Shown piece after piece: positions 45,881 to 56,578 of a stretch of 64,000 nucleotides of DNA. Positions within the stretch are counted from its first letter, which is position 1. Every line of letters begins with the position of its first letter. The stretch covers positions 744,001 through 808,000 of the forward strand of contig OZ242192.1 in assembly GCA_965205955.1 (NCBI GenBank), read 5' to 3'. The translations under genes and the position numbers were made by a program. Under the pieces are notes generated by a model. The model had not been told where the DNA came from. It made no database searches and saw nothing but the letters and a program-made list of their open reading frames with translations. The stretch is from G965202915 sp965205955 (GTDB taxonomy: Bacteria > Pseudomonadota > Gammaproteobacteria > Eutrophobiales > Eutrophobiaceae).

Positions 45881-46095
45881 TTATATATGAAGAATTGCGC
45901 GGTACTGGGTCAGCTTTTTCCATGGTCAATTTCAACAAGATTACCATAGCCACCGTTGTTGCCCGGCCTATACACTTTCCCCGCGCCAGCCGGATTTTTT
46001 TCTGCATCATGGTGTGTATCCTGTAGTATTTCTGTATGGGCGGCAATATATTGATCCCAAAGCGATGTTGTTTGAGCGTATAGTTCAATACTCAT
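45881..46095 (-). pseudogene. Remnant of an M23 (LytM-type) metallopeptidase gene
   Basis: A 61-codon frame (46095-45910) ends with VYRPGNNGGYGNLVEIDHGKS and a stop. The run GGYGNLVEIDHG is a hallmark of M23 endopeptidases. Shifting by one base right at the stop continues with LTQYRAILH (45913-45881), which fits the next family element (LxTRYxHL). The signal peptide, coiled-coil part and rest of the catalytic domain are missing, so this is a frameshifted fragment. In Pseudomonas an M23 gene lies exactly here, between the dciA-type gene and secA on the secA strand. The N-terminal 35 residues do not resemble the family. Confidence 0.6.
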
Positions 46096-46242
46096 AGGTC
46101 AGATCCTCATAAAACTGAGCCGGACATACAAGCGCTATAACCGGCACGCTGTTTTATAGAGGGCTGTCAACAGTGTTAATTGCATGAATATTTACCACAC
46201 ATTATCTTGATAAAAAAAACGAATGTGTCTATCTGTATAGCG

Positions 46243-46707
46243 ATGTCTTATAAAAATCAAAACGGAATCAAATCTATCTGCTCGGTGATGTATTCTGACT
46301 CTTCATCAAGCATGGCTGATATTTGCAAACATGCAGAATTTCTCTATGCAGTCAACAAGAAACTGAAAGAGTTATTACCTTTGCCCATCCGTGATCATTG
46401 TATTCTGGCCAATATAGGCGAGTACAGTGCAACATTTCATACTCAATCATCTGCCTGGGCTACAAGACTGAGGTTCAGCACTCCTGAGTTGCTTGATATT
46501 CTGCACAGGCAACTTAATTTAACGCAGATCAAATCTGTTCGCATTAAAGTTTCCTTGCCTGAGGGCGAATTTCGATATGCCAAGCGAAGGCCGAAACTCG
46601 CTTTGACAAGGAAGGCATCCAGACTGCTCAAGTCATATGCAGAGAGCATTTCCTATGCCGAGCTTCGCACAGCCTTAGAGAAATTGTCTCAAAATGCCGA
46701 TGTATAG
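46243..46707 (+). CDS. dciA: DUF721/DciA-type helicase-loading protein
   Basis: 154 aa from the ATG at 46243; an ATG at 46180 would add 21 residues without similarity. The DUF721 core is clear: EFLYAVNKKLKELLPLPIRDHC, LANIGEYSATF, SSAWATRLRFSTPELLDIL. DciA is the ancestral loader or operator of the replicative helicase DnaB in bacteria lacking DnaC. The C-terminal region (about 95-154) is basic and helical. It converges with lpxC, with 3 nt between the stop codons. Confidence 0.85.
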   Translation: MSYKNQNGIKSICSVMYSDSSSSMADICKHAEFLYAVNKKLKELLPLPIRDHCILANIGEYSATFHTQSSAWATRLRFSTPELLDILHRQLNLTQIKSVRIKVSLPEGEFRYAKRRPKLALTRKASRLLKSYAESISYAELRTALEKLSQNADV

Positions 46708-46710
46708 GGT

Positions 46711-47622
46711 TTAAATAGCCGGTATCGGCTGTATGAAGGATATTGGCGTTTCCACTGCTTCTTCAAAACTCACTACTTCCCAGGCATCTTTATTGGCCAG
46801 CAATTCCCGCAATAGATGATTGTTCAGCGTATGCCCCGACTTATATCCTTCAAATGCGCCAATTAAACTACTACCAAGCAGGTATAGATCACCGATCGCG
46901 TCCAGAATTTTGTGTCTGACGCATTCATCCGCATATCTGAGACCATCATCATTCAGAATTTTATAGTCATCGACTACAATTGCATTATTGAGATTGCCGC
47001 CCAATGCCAGATTATTTTGGCGCAATAATTCAACATCCCGCACAAATCCAAAGGTACGGGCCCGACTCACCTCTTTTACAAATGATATGGTCGAAAAATC
47101 AATATCGGCGTGACAATTCTTTTTATTGAATGCGGGATGATCAAACTCGATGGTTAAGCCAACTCTGAAGCCTTTAAATGGTTTAAACACCGCCCATTTT
47201 CCATTGTCTTCCACTCGAATCTCTTTTTTGATGCGTATAAAGTGTTTGGGTGCGTTCTGCTCTTCTATGCCGGCCGATTGAATCAGGAACACAAAAGGGC
47301 CGGCGCTACCGTCCATAATTGGCACTTCATCCGCATTCAAATCAATATACGCATTATCAATACCGAGCCCGGCCAATGCGGATAATAAATGTTCAACAGT
47401 AGAAATACGCACACCGTCTCTGACCAAGGTAGTAGAAAGACGGGTATCCCCAACGTATTCGGAGCGGGCCGGAATATCTACCGGCTCAGGAAGATCTGTG
47501 CGCCTGAATATAATACCGCTGTTGGCGGGAGCAGGTCTCAAGGTTAAATGTACCTTTTCCCCCATGTGCAGTCCTACACCCGTCGCGCGAATAACGTTTT
47601 TCAGTGTTCGTTGCTTTATCAT
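46711..47622 (-). CDS. lpxC: UDP-3-O-acyl-N-acetylglucosamine deacetylase LpxC
   Basis: 303 aa. Zinc enzyme of the first committed step of lipid A synthesis. TGVGLHMGEKV, the zinc ligand in STVEHLLSALAGLGIDNAY, the catalytic PIMDGSAGPFV, and the second ligand motif in HKILDAIGDLYLLG with the later GHTLNNHLLREL are all present. Normal length (E. coli 305). It closes the dcw cluster and has its own promoter candidate. Confidence 0.97.
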   Translation of the reverse strand: MIKQRTLKNVIRATGVGLHMGEKVHLTLRPAPANSGIIFRRTDLPEPVDIPARSEYVGDTRLSTTLVRDGVRISTVEHLLSALAGLGIDNAYIDLNADEVPIMDGSAGPFVFLIQSAGIEEQNAPKHFIRIKKEIRVEDNGKWAVFKPFKGFRVGLTIEFDHPAFNKKNCHADIDFSTISFVKEVSRARTFGFVRDVELLRQNNLALGGNLNNAIVVDDYKILNDDGLRYADECVRHKILDAIGDLYLLGSSLIGAFEGYKSGHTLNNHLLRELLANKDAWEVVSFEEAVETPISFIQPIPAI

Positions 47623-47661
47623 TTCTCCTGTTCTTCCTGGTTGTGGCTGTCCCCGTTCGTA

Positions 47662-47690
47662 ATTCTAGTGCATGTTGCGTTTTCTGTAAA
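47662..47690 (-). promoter_or_regulatory. Sigma-70 promoter for lpxC
   Basis: On the minus strand TTTACA (47690-47685) and TAGAAT (47667-47662) are exactly 17 bp apart, in the 137-bp ftsZ-lpxC gap. An AGGAG ribosome site lies just before the lpxC ATG. This would allow lpxC to be expressed apart from ftsZ. Confidence 0.6.
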
Positions 47691-47759
47691 AAATAATTAA
47701 TAAACATGCACCAAATCCCTCTTTTTTCAAGGATCGTTACAAATAATCGTAATTATGAA

Positions 47760-48905
47760 TTAATCCGCTTGTTTTCGCAAGAAGGTCGGTATATCGAGCA
47801 TATCAAGATCATCCTCGTCATTATCGGCAGGATTCGTTTCCTCCTTGGGAGGCTGATTACGTTTCCCCGGAGGGTTATCGAACTTCTTGTAATCTTCATT
47901 TACAAGGACATTCGGTACCTTATGTATCCTGGCGGCTTCATTCCCGGCAAAATGGCCTAATCCGGTAGCGACAATGGTTACTCGCATCTCGCTCGACATT
48001 TCCGGCTCAATCACTGTTCCCACCACAACCGTAGCGTTTTCAGATGCAAATTCCTTGATTATGGCGCCTATCTCGTCAAATTCCCCAATTGATAAATCCA
48101 TGCCTGCAGTAATATTGACCAGGATACCTTTGGCGCCGGAAAGGTTCACGTCTTCCAGTAACGGGCTGGAAATGGCTGCCTGAGCCGCAATTTTGGCCCG
48201 GTCTTCACCGGTTGCCTTGCCTGATCCCATCATCGCCATGCCCATCTCTGACATCACTGTTCTCACATCGGCAAAATCCACATTAATTAAACCGGGGCGG
48301 GTGATTAGTTCCGCAATACCTTGCACGGCGCCAAGCAATACATCGTTGACCGCGCTAAAGGCATTGAGCAGGGTCACTTCTCTGCCCAGAACGCTCAGTA
48401 ATTTCTCATTCGGGATCGTAATCAGGGAATCTACGAATTGCTCCAATTCCTTAATTCCCTCATCAGCGGTTGTTGCTCGTTTCTTTCCCTCAAAGGAAAA
48501 CGGGCGAGTAACCACTGCAACCGTCAATATTCCCATTTCCCTGGCAACCTGGGCAACAACAGGCGCGGCGCCCGTGCCGGTTCCGCCTCCCATTCCCGCG
48601 GTAATAAATATCATATCGGAACCTTCCAGCACATCCATAATGCGATCCCGGTCCTCCAAGGCAGCTTGTTTGCCGACATCCGGGTCGGAGCCTGCGCCCA
48701 GACCTTTTGTGACAGTATTGCCCAGTTGCATAATGGTTTTAGCCGTTGAATTTTTTAAGGCCTGTGCGTCCGTGTTTGCGCAAATAAATTCAACACCCTC
48801 AATATCGCCATTCAGCATATGCTCAACAGCATTTCCGCCCCCGCCGCCTACACCAATTACCTTCATGATGGCTGCTCGATTTGCAGCATCGATCAATTCA
48901 AACAT
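47760..48905 (-). CDS. ftsZ: Cell division GTPase FtsZ
   Basis: 381 aa. Tubulin-like protein that forms the division ring. GVGGGGGNAVEHM, the GTP signature AGMGGGTGTGAAPVVA, the T7-loop region NVDFADVRTVM, and the C-terminal FtsA/ZipA-binding peptide DIPTFLRKQ are intact. A strong ribosome site (TAGGAGG) precedes the ATG. Confidence 0.98.
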   Translation of the reverse strand: MFELIDAANRAAIMKVIGVGGGGGNAVEHMLNGDIEGVEFICANTDAQALKNSTAKTIMQLGNTVTKGLGAGSDPDVGKQAALEDRDRIMDVLEGSDMIFITAGMGGGTGTGAAPVVAQVAREMGILTVAVVTRPFSFEGKKRATTADEGIKELEQFVDSLITIPNEKLLSVLGREVTLLNAFSAVNDVLLGAVQGIAELITRPGLINVDFADVRTVMSEMGMAMMGSGKATGEDRAKIAAQAAISSPLLEDVNLSGAKGILVNITAGMDLSIGEFDEIGAIIKEFASENATVVVGTVIEPEMSSEMRVTIVATGLGHFAGNEAARIHKVPNVLVNEDYKKFDNPPGKRNQPPKEETNPADNDEDDLDMLDIPTFLRKQAD

Positions 48906-48941
48906 GCTGTTATCCTCCTATATTGGATGACCAAGTTGTTA

Positions 48942-50177
48942 CTAAAAATTACCCTGAAGCCAGTTTTTCATTCTCTTCCAAACATCCTTCATTTCCGTAT
49001 TCAATTTAATCCTCGGCATAACTTCCTGAGATTGTCGCTTGCCAAACAGAAGCAATCCGACACCTGTCGCATAAATCGGACTTTTAACGACATCAGCGAG
49101 ACCCGTTACAAATTGCGGGATGCCAATTCTGACGGGTATATGGAATATTTCCTCGGCAAGTTCGACCACTCCCTCCATTTTGGCGCTGCCGCCGGCAAGC
49201 ACTATTCCGGAAGCTATAAGGCTTTCATAGCCGCTACGTCTTAGCTCGGCCTGGACCAATGTGAACAATTCCTCATAACGCGGTTCCACTACTTCTGCCA
49301 AAGTTTGTCTTGCCAGACGCCTTGATGGCCGATTACCGACACTCGGCACTTCAATTGATTCTTCCGGATTAGCCAATTGGGCCAAGGCGCAGGCGTACTG
49401 GACCTTGATATCTTCGGCATGCTGTGTCGGTGTCCGCAGTGCTATGGCGATATCATTGGTAACCTGATCGCCTGCAATAGGGATCACCGCTGTATGTTGT
49501 ATGGCGCCGTTGGTAAAAATAGCGATATCGGTGGTGCCTCCGCCAATATCTATCATGCACACTCCCAGCTCCTTTTCATCATCGGTCAGCACTGAGTAAC
49601 TCGAGGCCAGTTGTTCCAGAATGATATCGTCCACCTCCAGTCCACAGCGGCGCACGCATTTCACAATATTTTGTGCCGCACTCACCGCGCCGGTCACTAT
49701 GTGAACTTTGGCTTCAAGTCGAACACCGGACATGCCTATAGGTTCCTTCACACCCTCCTGATTATCGATAATGAATTCCTGGGGGAGAATGTGCAGAATT
49801 TTTTGATCTGCCGGTATGGCTACCGCCCTTGCAGCGTCAATGACGCGGTCTACATCGCTGGCCGAGACTTCATTATCGCGTATTGCCACTATTCCGTGAG
49901 AATTCAAACTGCGAATATGGCTCCCGGCAATGCCCGCATGCACTGAATGTATCTCGCATCCTGCCATTAGTTCGGCTTCTTCAATAACGCGCTGTATTGA
50001 ATGGACTGTCGATTCAATATTGACGACAACCCCCTTCTTTAAGCCGAGTGACCGATGCGATCCCAAGCCTATAATCTCTATTTCATTAGAGGCCGAAACT
50101 TCCCCAACAATCGCAACTATTTTTGAAGTTCCTATATCCAGGCCAACAATGAGATGCTCATCTGTTTTTTTCATCAT
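48942..50177 (-). CDS. ftsA: Cell division protein FtsA
   Basis: 411 aa. Actin-like membrane tether of FtsZ. Seen are VGLDIGTSKIVAIVGE, the 1C domain, MIDIGGGTTDIAIF, VLAGGSAKMEGV and the C-terminal amphipathic helix (VWKRMKNWLQGNF) that binds the membrane. The start overlaps the ftsQ stop (ATGATGA). Confidence 0.97.
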   Translation of the reverse strand: MMKKTDEHLIVGLDIGTSKIVAIVGEVSASNEIEIIGLGSHRSLGLKKGVVVNIESTVHSIQRVIEEAELMAGCEIHSVHAGIAGSHIRSLNSHGIVAIRDNEVSASDVDRVIDAARAVAIPADQKILHILPQEFIIDNQEGVKEPIGMSGVRLEAKVHIVTGAVSAAQNIVKCVRRCGLEVDDIILEQLASSYSVLTDDEKELGVCMIDIGGGTTDIAIFTNGAIQHTAVIPIAGDQVTNDIAIALRTPTQHAEDIKVQYACALAQLANPEESIEVPSVGNRPSRRLARQTLAEVVEPRYEELFTLVQAELRRSGYESLIASGIVLAGGSAKMEGVVELAEEIFHIPVRIGIPQFVTGLADVVKSPIYATGVGLLLFGKRQSQEVMPRIKLNTEMKDVWKRMKNWLQGNF

Positions 50178-50941
50178 AAATATACTGTTTCAGTTGGCAG
50201 TATTACTTGCCGGTTGTGATTCCACTTCACTGAAAATCCGTTTGGATATCGCAGATCGATATATTCAGCTTCAGAAAAGCGATCGACTAAACCACTGGAG
50301 ACCAGTTTTATAAATTTCCCTAAACGCTTATCAAAAGCCGTTCGCCCCAGCATTGCCCTGATTCCATTATCGAGACCCAGCTCCCATGAACGCCTTTCGC
50401 TTATTACAAGCTCTGTTAACCGGTAATCAAGAGGAGTAAGCGCCTGGTTAATTTGTATGAATTTTTCCAGTAATATTTTTTCTAATCCGACCGGCCCTCT
50501 TAACACAGGTAGATCAGCAGGGAAAGAATCAGGATGAGGACTGAATATTTGTCCTGCTTTATTGAGCAAAGCAGCATCGCCCCATTTTGTTACAGCGGTT
50601 TGCTCAATCACAGTTACATGTATTGTGTCGGGCCAGATCCGTTTGACTGATACATCCCTGACCCATGGTTCTGCAATTAATATGCTTCTAATCGAGTCAA
50701 CATTGAGACTGAAAAAACCGCCATGAACCTTTCCGGCAATTATTGTCTGCAAATCATCGGGGAGTAAACGGGCAAACTGTCCCCGGATCTCGATCTGCTT
50801 GATTGGCAATGTCTCCGGACTTCGCAGCCAGTAAACCATGGAGGCCGCAATGATCAAAATAACAAGGATCGATGTTATGCTCGATAACTTTTTTAAAGGA
50901 TCTTTTCCAAGCATATCATTACCGTTATCAAGACTAGCCAT
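50174..50941 (-). CDS. ftsQ: Cell division protein FtsQ
   Basis: 255 aa from the ATG at 50941, which overlaps the ddl stop (ATGGCTAG); longer in-frame starts run deep into ddl and are unlikely. A short cytoplasmic tail precedes one helix (about 22-40), then the POTRA domain (LPIKQIEIRGQFARLL) and the FtsQ beta domain (WPDTIHVTVIEQTAVTKWGD, LLNKAGQIF). It links FtsB/FtsL to the divisome in the periplasm. Confidence 0.93.
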   Translation of the reverse strand: MASLDNGNDMLGKDPLKKLSSITSILVILIIAASMVYWLRSPETLPIKQIEIRGQFARLLPDDLQTIIAGKVHGGFFSLNVDSIRSILIAEPWVRDVSVKRIWPDTIHVTVIEQTAVTKWGDAALLNKAGQIFSPHPDSFPADLPVLRGPVGLEKILLEKFIQINQALTPLDYRLTELVISERRSWELGLDNGIRAMLGRTAFDKRLGKFIKLVSSGLVDRFSEAEYIDLRYPNGFSVKWNHNRQVILPTETVYL

Positions 50942-51896
50942 TTGCGATATATACATTATTATTCCAATGTCTCTTTGCTTTTTGTTCCAGGCTGGTATCA
51001 AGTATACGTAGTACCAATTGTTCAAATGATATTCCGGCTTGTTTTGCCGCCATTGGAACAAGGCTCCGGAGAGTCATGCCGGGCACAGTATTGAGCTCGA
51101 TTAACCATGGTTTTCCAGACCCATCAAGCATGATATCTACCCGCCCCCAACCGCTTGCATCAAGCGCTTCATAAGCCGCCAATGCGATTCGATTAATTTC
51201 ATTCAATACAGAATCGCGTAAACCGCATGGGCAAATATAGCGTGTATCAGGATCCTCATATTTAGCGGTGTAATCATAAAATTCGCGCGTTGTTTCCACT
51301 TCAATAATTGGAAGTGTTTCATCGTCTAAAACAGCCACCGTATATTCATTGCCTTCGATCCATCTTTCGGCCATTACTGATTCATCGAGTTGATATGCGG
51401 CCTCCCATGCCTGCGGGAGTTGATTTTTTTCTATTACCTTACATGCCCCGACACTTGAACCTTCATGTGCGGGTTTAACTATTAACGGCAAACCAAGTTG
51501 TTCGGAAACCAGGTCCCAATCGGAGGCCTGATCTATTTGCATATATTCAGGAGTGGGCAAGTCATACTGTTTCCAAATCGCTTTAGCCCGGCATTTATCC
51601 ATCGCCAAAGCGGAGCCCAGCACTCCGCTACCGGTATATGGGATCCCCATCTGCTCCAAACCGCCTTGAATCACACCATCTTCGCCTCCCCGTCCATGCA
51701 ACGCGATAAAAACACGGTCAAATGACTCCTGTTGTAATTGAGTAAAAATATATTCATCGACATCCAGGCCGTGCGCATTCACCCCGCAATGTAACAAGGT
51801 ATCAAGCACTGCTTTCCCGCTTTTTAATGAAATGGCTCTTTCGGCTGATTGACCGCCCATTAATACGGCGACTTTTCCATAAACATGCTTATTCAT
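50934..51896 (-). CDS. ddl: D-alanine--D-alanine ligase
   Basis: 320 aa, DdlB type. ATP-grasp enzyme making the D-Ala-D-Ala dipeptide of peptidoglycan. KVAVLMGGQSAERAISLKSG, FIALHGRGGEDGVIQGGLE, YTGSGVLGSALAMDK, VKPAHEGSSVG, and the C-terminal MLDGSGKPWLIELNTVPGMT are present. It overlaps murB (ATGA) and ftsQ. Confidence 0.97.
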   Translation of the reverse strand: MNKHVYGKVAVLMGGQSAERAISLKSGKAVLDTLLHCGVNAHGLDVDEYIFTQLQQESFDRVFIALHGRGGEDGVIQGGLEQMGIPYTGSGVLGSALAMDKCRAKAIWKQYDLPTPEYMQIDQASDWDLVSEQLGLPLIVKPAHEGSSVGACKVIEKNQLPQAWEAAYQLDESVMAERWIEGNEYTVAVLDDETLPIIEVETTREFYDYTAKYEDPDTRYICPCGLRDSVLNEINRIALAAYEALDASGWGRVDIMLDGSGKPWLIELNTVPGMTLRSLVPMAAKQAGISFEQLVLRILDTSLEQKAKRHWNNNVYIANG

Positions 51897-52831
51897 TTGT
51901 GCGCGCTCATATCATGCTTTGTAAACACAGCAGATCCTGAATTACCAATAATCCTTACTTCCATTTGCAAATCGAATCCCTTTGTTCGTTTTACGGTGTC
52001 ATGTACCAACATGATCAGATTCTCAATATCCAGTGATGAGGCGCCGCCCATGTTCACAATAAAATTTGCGTGCTTTTCCGAAACGCAAGCCTTGCCAACA
52101 CAGGTTCCTTTTAACCCGCATGCATCAATCAATCTTGCCGCGTAATCATTTTCCGGATTTCTAAATACCGAACCGCAGCTTAACTGGCCAAGAGGTTGAT
52201 GCTCGGCGCGTTCGGAAAGCAAGGCCCTGATCTTTTTACTGCATATCTCCTTGCTGGATTGCCATAGTTGTAAGCGGCATGCAATGAACCATTCATGCTC
52301 GTTCAACAAAACATTCCTATACCTGATGTCAAAATTCTTTTTGGGAAGAACTTTGCATTCTCCCGTTCGATTAAGGACTGTAGCCGATTTGACGATATCC
52401 CATATTTCACTGCCATAAGCGCCCGCATTCATTGCCAATGCTCCACCTATAGTGCCCGGGATGCCCGCGAGAAATTCGGATCCGGTCAATCCATTAGCCG
52501 CAGAAAAACGTGCCGCTTTGACGCAATGTAAGCCTGCGCCAAGATTAATTTCACAATTTTCCAGCAAATCTATTTCATCTACAGCATTTGCCAGGGAAAT
52601 TACCACCCCCCGTATGCCGCCATCACGCACGAGTAAATTACTGCCATTGCCAATGCAGGTTACAGGCATCTCTTCAGGCGCTTGTTTTAGAAAAGCGATC
52701 AGATCGTTCATCTCATTCGGGCAATAATAAAAATCTGCCGGCCCGCCTGTTTTCCAGGAAGTATGCGCTGACATTGGTTCATTGAGTTTCAATTCACTAT
52801 TCAGCGACTCTGTATCAAAAACTGTATTCAT
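51893..52831 (-). CDS. murB: UDP-N-acetylenolpyruvoylglucosamine reductase MurB
   Basis: 312 aa, with the type I-like FAD domain: AHTSWKTGGPADFYY, GNGSNLLVRDGGIRGVVI, EFLAGIPGTIGGALAMNAGAYG, and the catalytic region LSCGSVFRNPEND with GTCVGKACVSEKHANFIVN near the end. It reduces the enolpyruvyl group to make UDP-MurNAc. It overlaps ddl by 4 nt and starts 56 nt after murC. Confidence 0.95.
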   Translation of the reverse strand: MNTVFDTESLNSELKLNEPMSAHTSWKTGGPADFYYCPNEMNDLIAFLKQAPEEMPVTCIGNGSNLLVRDGGIRGVVISLANAVDEIDLLENCEINLGAGLHCVKAARFSAANGLTGSEFLAGIPGTIGGALAMNAGAYGSEIWDIVKSATVLNRTGECKVLPKKNFDIRYRNVLLNEHEWFIACRLQLWQSSKEICSKKIRALLSERAEHQPLGQLSCGSVFRNPENDYAARLIDACGLKGTCVGKACVSEKHANFIVNMGGASSLDIENLIMLVHDTVKRTKGFDLQMEVRIIGNSGSAVFTKHDMSAHK

Positions 52832-52887
52832 CGGTTAATCCCATCCATTGCTAAAATCTGCCCGATTGTTATTGGATATAAACATAC

Positions 52888-54298
<1,411 letters not shown>

Positions 54299-54306
<8 letters not shown>

Positions 54307-55384
54307 TGGCACACTCCATACACAGGTTTGCAATATCGATCGTTGCATTTTCCATGGATAGGGCACGCGCATTGCGCGCCATTTCGATAATCCTGGCCCT
54401 GGCCTCACTGAGGCCGTCGATAACCTCGCACAATCGATTGACCGTCAATTCCTTTTCCGGGATTAAAATTGCCGCAAGATTGTTGCTTAAATAACGCGCA
54501 TTGGCGGTTTGATGGTCATCAATTGCATACGGGAAAGGTATTAATATTGAACCTACACCTACTGCACTTAACTCGGCAATGGTCATTGCGCCGGCCCGGC
54601 AAATAATAATATCCGCCCACTTGTACACCTCTGCCATATCTTCAAAAAAAGGCATCAACTTTGCAGTCACACCAAAGAAATCGTACCTTTTCTGCGTACT
54701 CACAAAATGTTTTTCGCCAGTTTGATGCGTAATTTCAATTTGTTGTTTGGCATTTAATTTTGCAATTGTTTCGGGAACAAGCTGGTTCAATCTAAGCGAA
54801 CCTTGGCTTCCGCCCAGTATGAGCAAATGTAATGTCGTACTAACTTCACAATTTAATTGTTTTTTAGAGGAGTATATTTGTAGTATATCTCTACGCACTG
54901 GATTTCCAGTCAATAGCGCTGCAGTCCTGTCGGAAAATGTTCCAGGGAAAGCCTGCATTACCTTGTTTGCTATAAGTGCAAGAAGTTGGTTAGTAGTACC
55001 GGCAATTGCATTTTGCTCATGGATCAACAAAGGTATTTTCATCAGCCATGCCGCTATTCCTCCCGGGCCGCTGGTAAAGCCGCCAAATCCAACAGCAATA
55101 TCTGGATTGACCTTTTTAAGGATAATTAATGACTGCAATAATGCTATCGATAGTTGCAGCGGAGCGAGCAGCCAGCTGAAGATCCTTTTGCCGCGTAGCC
55201 CCGAGATGGAAATGGTAAATAATCGATAATTGTGAGCCGGGATGATGTGTTGTTCCAACCCCCGGCTTGTTCCCAGCCAGTTAATTTCGAATCCCTGATC
55301 GCTTAAATATTCGGCAACCGCCAGTGCCGGGAAAACATGCCCGCCGGTTCCGCCTGCCATGATCATTATTTTTTTAGACCGCAT
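54299..55384 (-). CDS. murG: Lipid II synthase MurG
   Basis: 361 aa from the ATG at 55384, overlapping ftsW by 11 nt. Membrane-associated GT28 glycosyltransferase that adds GlcNAc to lipid I. MIMAGGTGGHVFPALAVAE, PDIAVGFGGFTSGPGGIAAW, HEQNAIAGTTNQLL, LGGSQGSLRLN and CRAGAMTIAELSAVGVGSILIPFP are the family motifs. Confidence 0.96.
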
Positions 55385-56576
55385 AACTGGCTGCCTTAGC
55401 TGGAATTTTTGATCGATGATTCTGCCTATTTTCGTATTCGATGCGCAATAACACAGCAAGTAGCATGCAGGTTATAATCAAGCTATTGCTGCCATAACTC
55501 ATCAATGGCAGCGTCAATCCCTTGGTGGGCAGGACTCCCGTATTCACGCCGATATTGATAAATGCCTGAATACCGATAACAAGACCGATGCCGTATGCAA
55601 AAAATGCGGAAAAATGTTTATTGATATGTTCTGCCGCATGCCCTATGGAAAAAGCGCGCCATACCAGCAATGAGAATAAACCAATGACCAGAATGCTGCC
55701 CACCAGGCCGGTTTCTTCGGCAATGACTGCAAACATAAAGTCGGTATGCGCTTCCGGCAAGTAAAATAATTTTTGTACGCTTCCGCCTAAGCCGACGCCG
55801 AACCATTCACCCCTTCCAAAGGCGATAAGAGCCTGGGTTAACTGAAAACCGCTGTCATAAGGATCTTTCCATGGATCAACGAAGCTCATCAGCCGCCGCA
55901 TACGATAAGGCGATAACAGGGCAAGGCTGAACAAACAGCTAACAGCCACCATCCCCCATGAAACAAACCGGCTCAAAGGGATGCCGCCCATGAATAACAT
56001 ACCCAGCGCCGTGGCAAACAACACCACACTCGCGCCAAAATCCGGTTCCAATAGCAGGAAACCGGCAATCAGTGTCAGTACCGCTACAGGTCGAATGAAA
56101 CCGAAAAAACTATTGCGCAAGGAGTTACCGTGCCGGACCAGGTAACTGGCAAGATACGCAACGACACAAAATTTAACCGGTTCCGATGCCTGCAAAGAAA
56201 TTGAACCGATTTTTATCCAGCGGAAGCTGCCATTTACACTCTTACCTATGCCTGGAATCAGGACGATAATCAGTAGCAATAGACCAATAATTAACAGTGG
56301 AACACTTGCAGCCTGCCAGAATTGCATGGGAATACGAAGAATGATCAGACTTAAAATAGCGCCGATTGACACGGCGGCACTTTGCCGCCAGAAATAATAT
56401 AATGGATCATTGAACTCACGATCGGCCACAGTAATTGAGGTAGACGCGACCATTACCAGGCCTATTGACAGAAGAAAAATAATGATAATCAGCAGCCAGG
56501 CATCATATTTCCTGAAAATACCGCCCTTTTCATATAACTTGTTCTCCAGAGGGGATTGTTTTTTCAGGTGGTACAT
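55374..56576 (-). CDS. ftsW: Septal glycosyltransferase FtsW
   Basis: 400 aa from the ATG at 56576, 2 nt past the murD stop (TTG at 56582 is an alternative). A SEDS-family polymerase of lipid II at the septum, with about ten helices. GSFRWIKIGSISLQASEPVKFC, LLEPDFGASVVLFATALGMLF, AEETGLVGSILV and the C-terminal GLTLPLMSYGSNSLI are the SEDS signatures. Confidence 0.95.
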   Translation of the reverse strand: MYHLKKQSPLENKLYEKGGIFRKYDAWLLIIIIFLLSIGLVMVASTSITVADREFNDPLYYFWRQSAAVSIGAILSLIILRIPMQFWQAASVPLLIIGLLLLIIVLIPGIGKSVNGSFRWIKIGSISLQASEPVKFCVVAYLASYLVRHGNSLRNSFFGFIRPVAVLTLIAGFLLLEPDFGASVVLFATALGMLFMGGIPLSRFVSWGMVAVSCLFSLALLSPYRMRRLMSFVDPWKDPYDSGFQLTQALIAFGRGEWFGVGLGGSVQKLFYLPEAHTDFMFAVIAEETGLVGSILVIGLFSLLVWRAFSIGHAAEHINKHFSAFFAYGIGLVIGIQAFINIGVNTGVLPTKGLTLPLMSYGSNSLIITCMLLAVLLRIEYENRQNHRSKIPAKAASYAV

Positions 56577-56578
56577 GC

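Noticed and set aside
45828..46088. 86-codon minus-strand frame overlapping the M23 remnant
   Set aside because: It lies in a different frame from the GGYGNLVEIDHG match, has no family resemblance and runs into the secA start.
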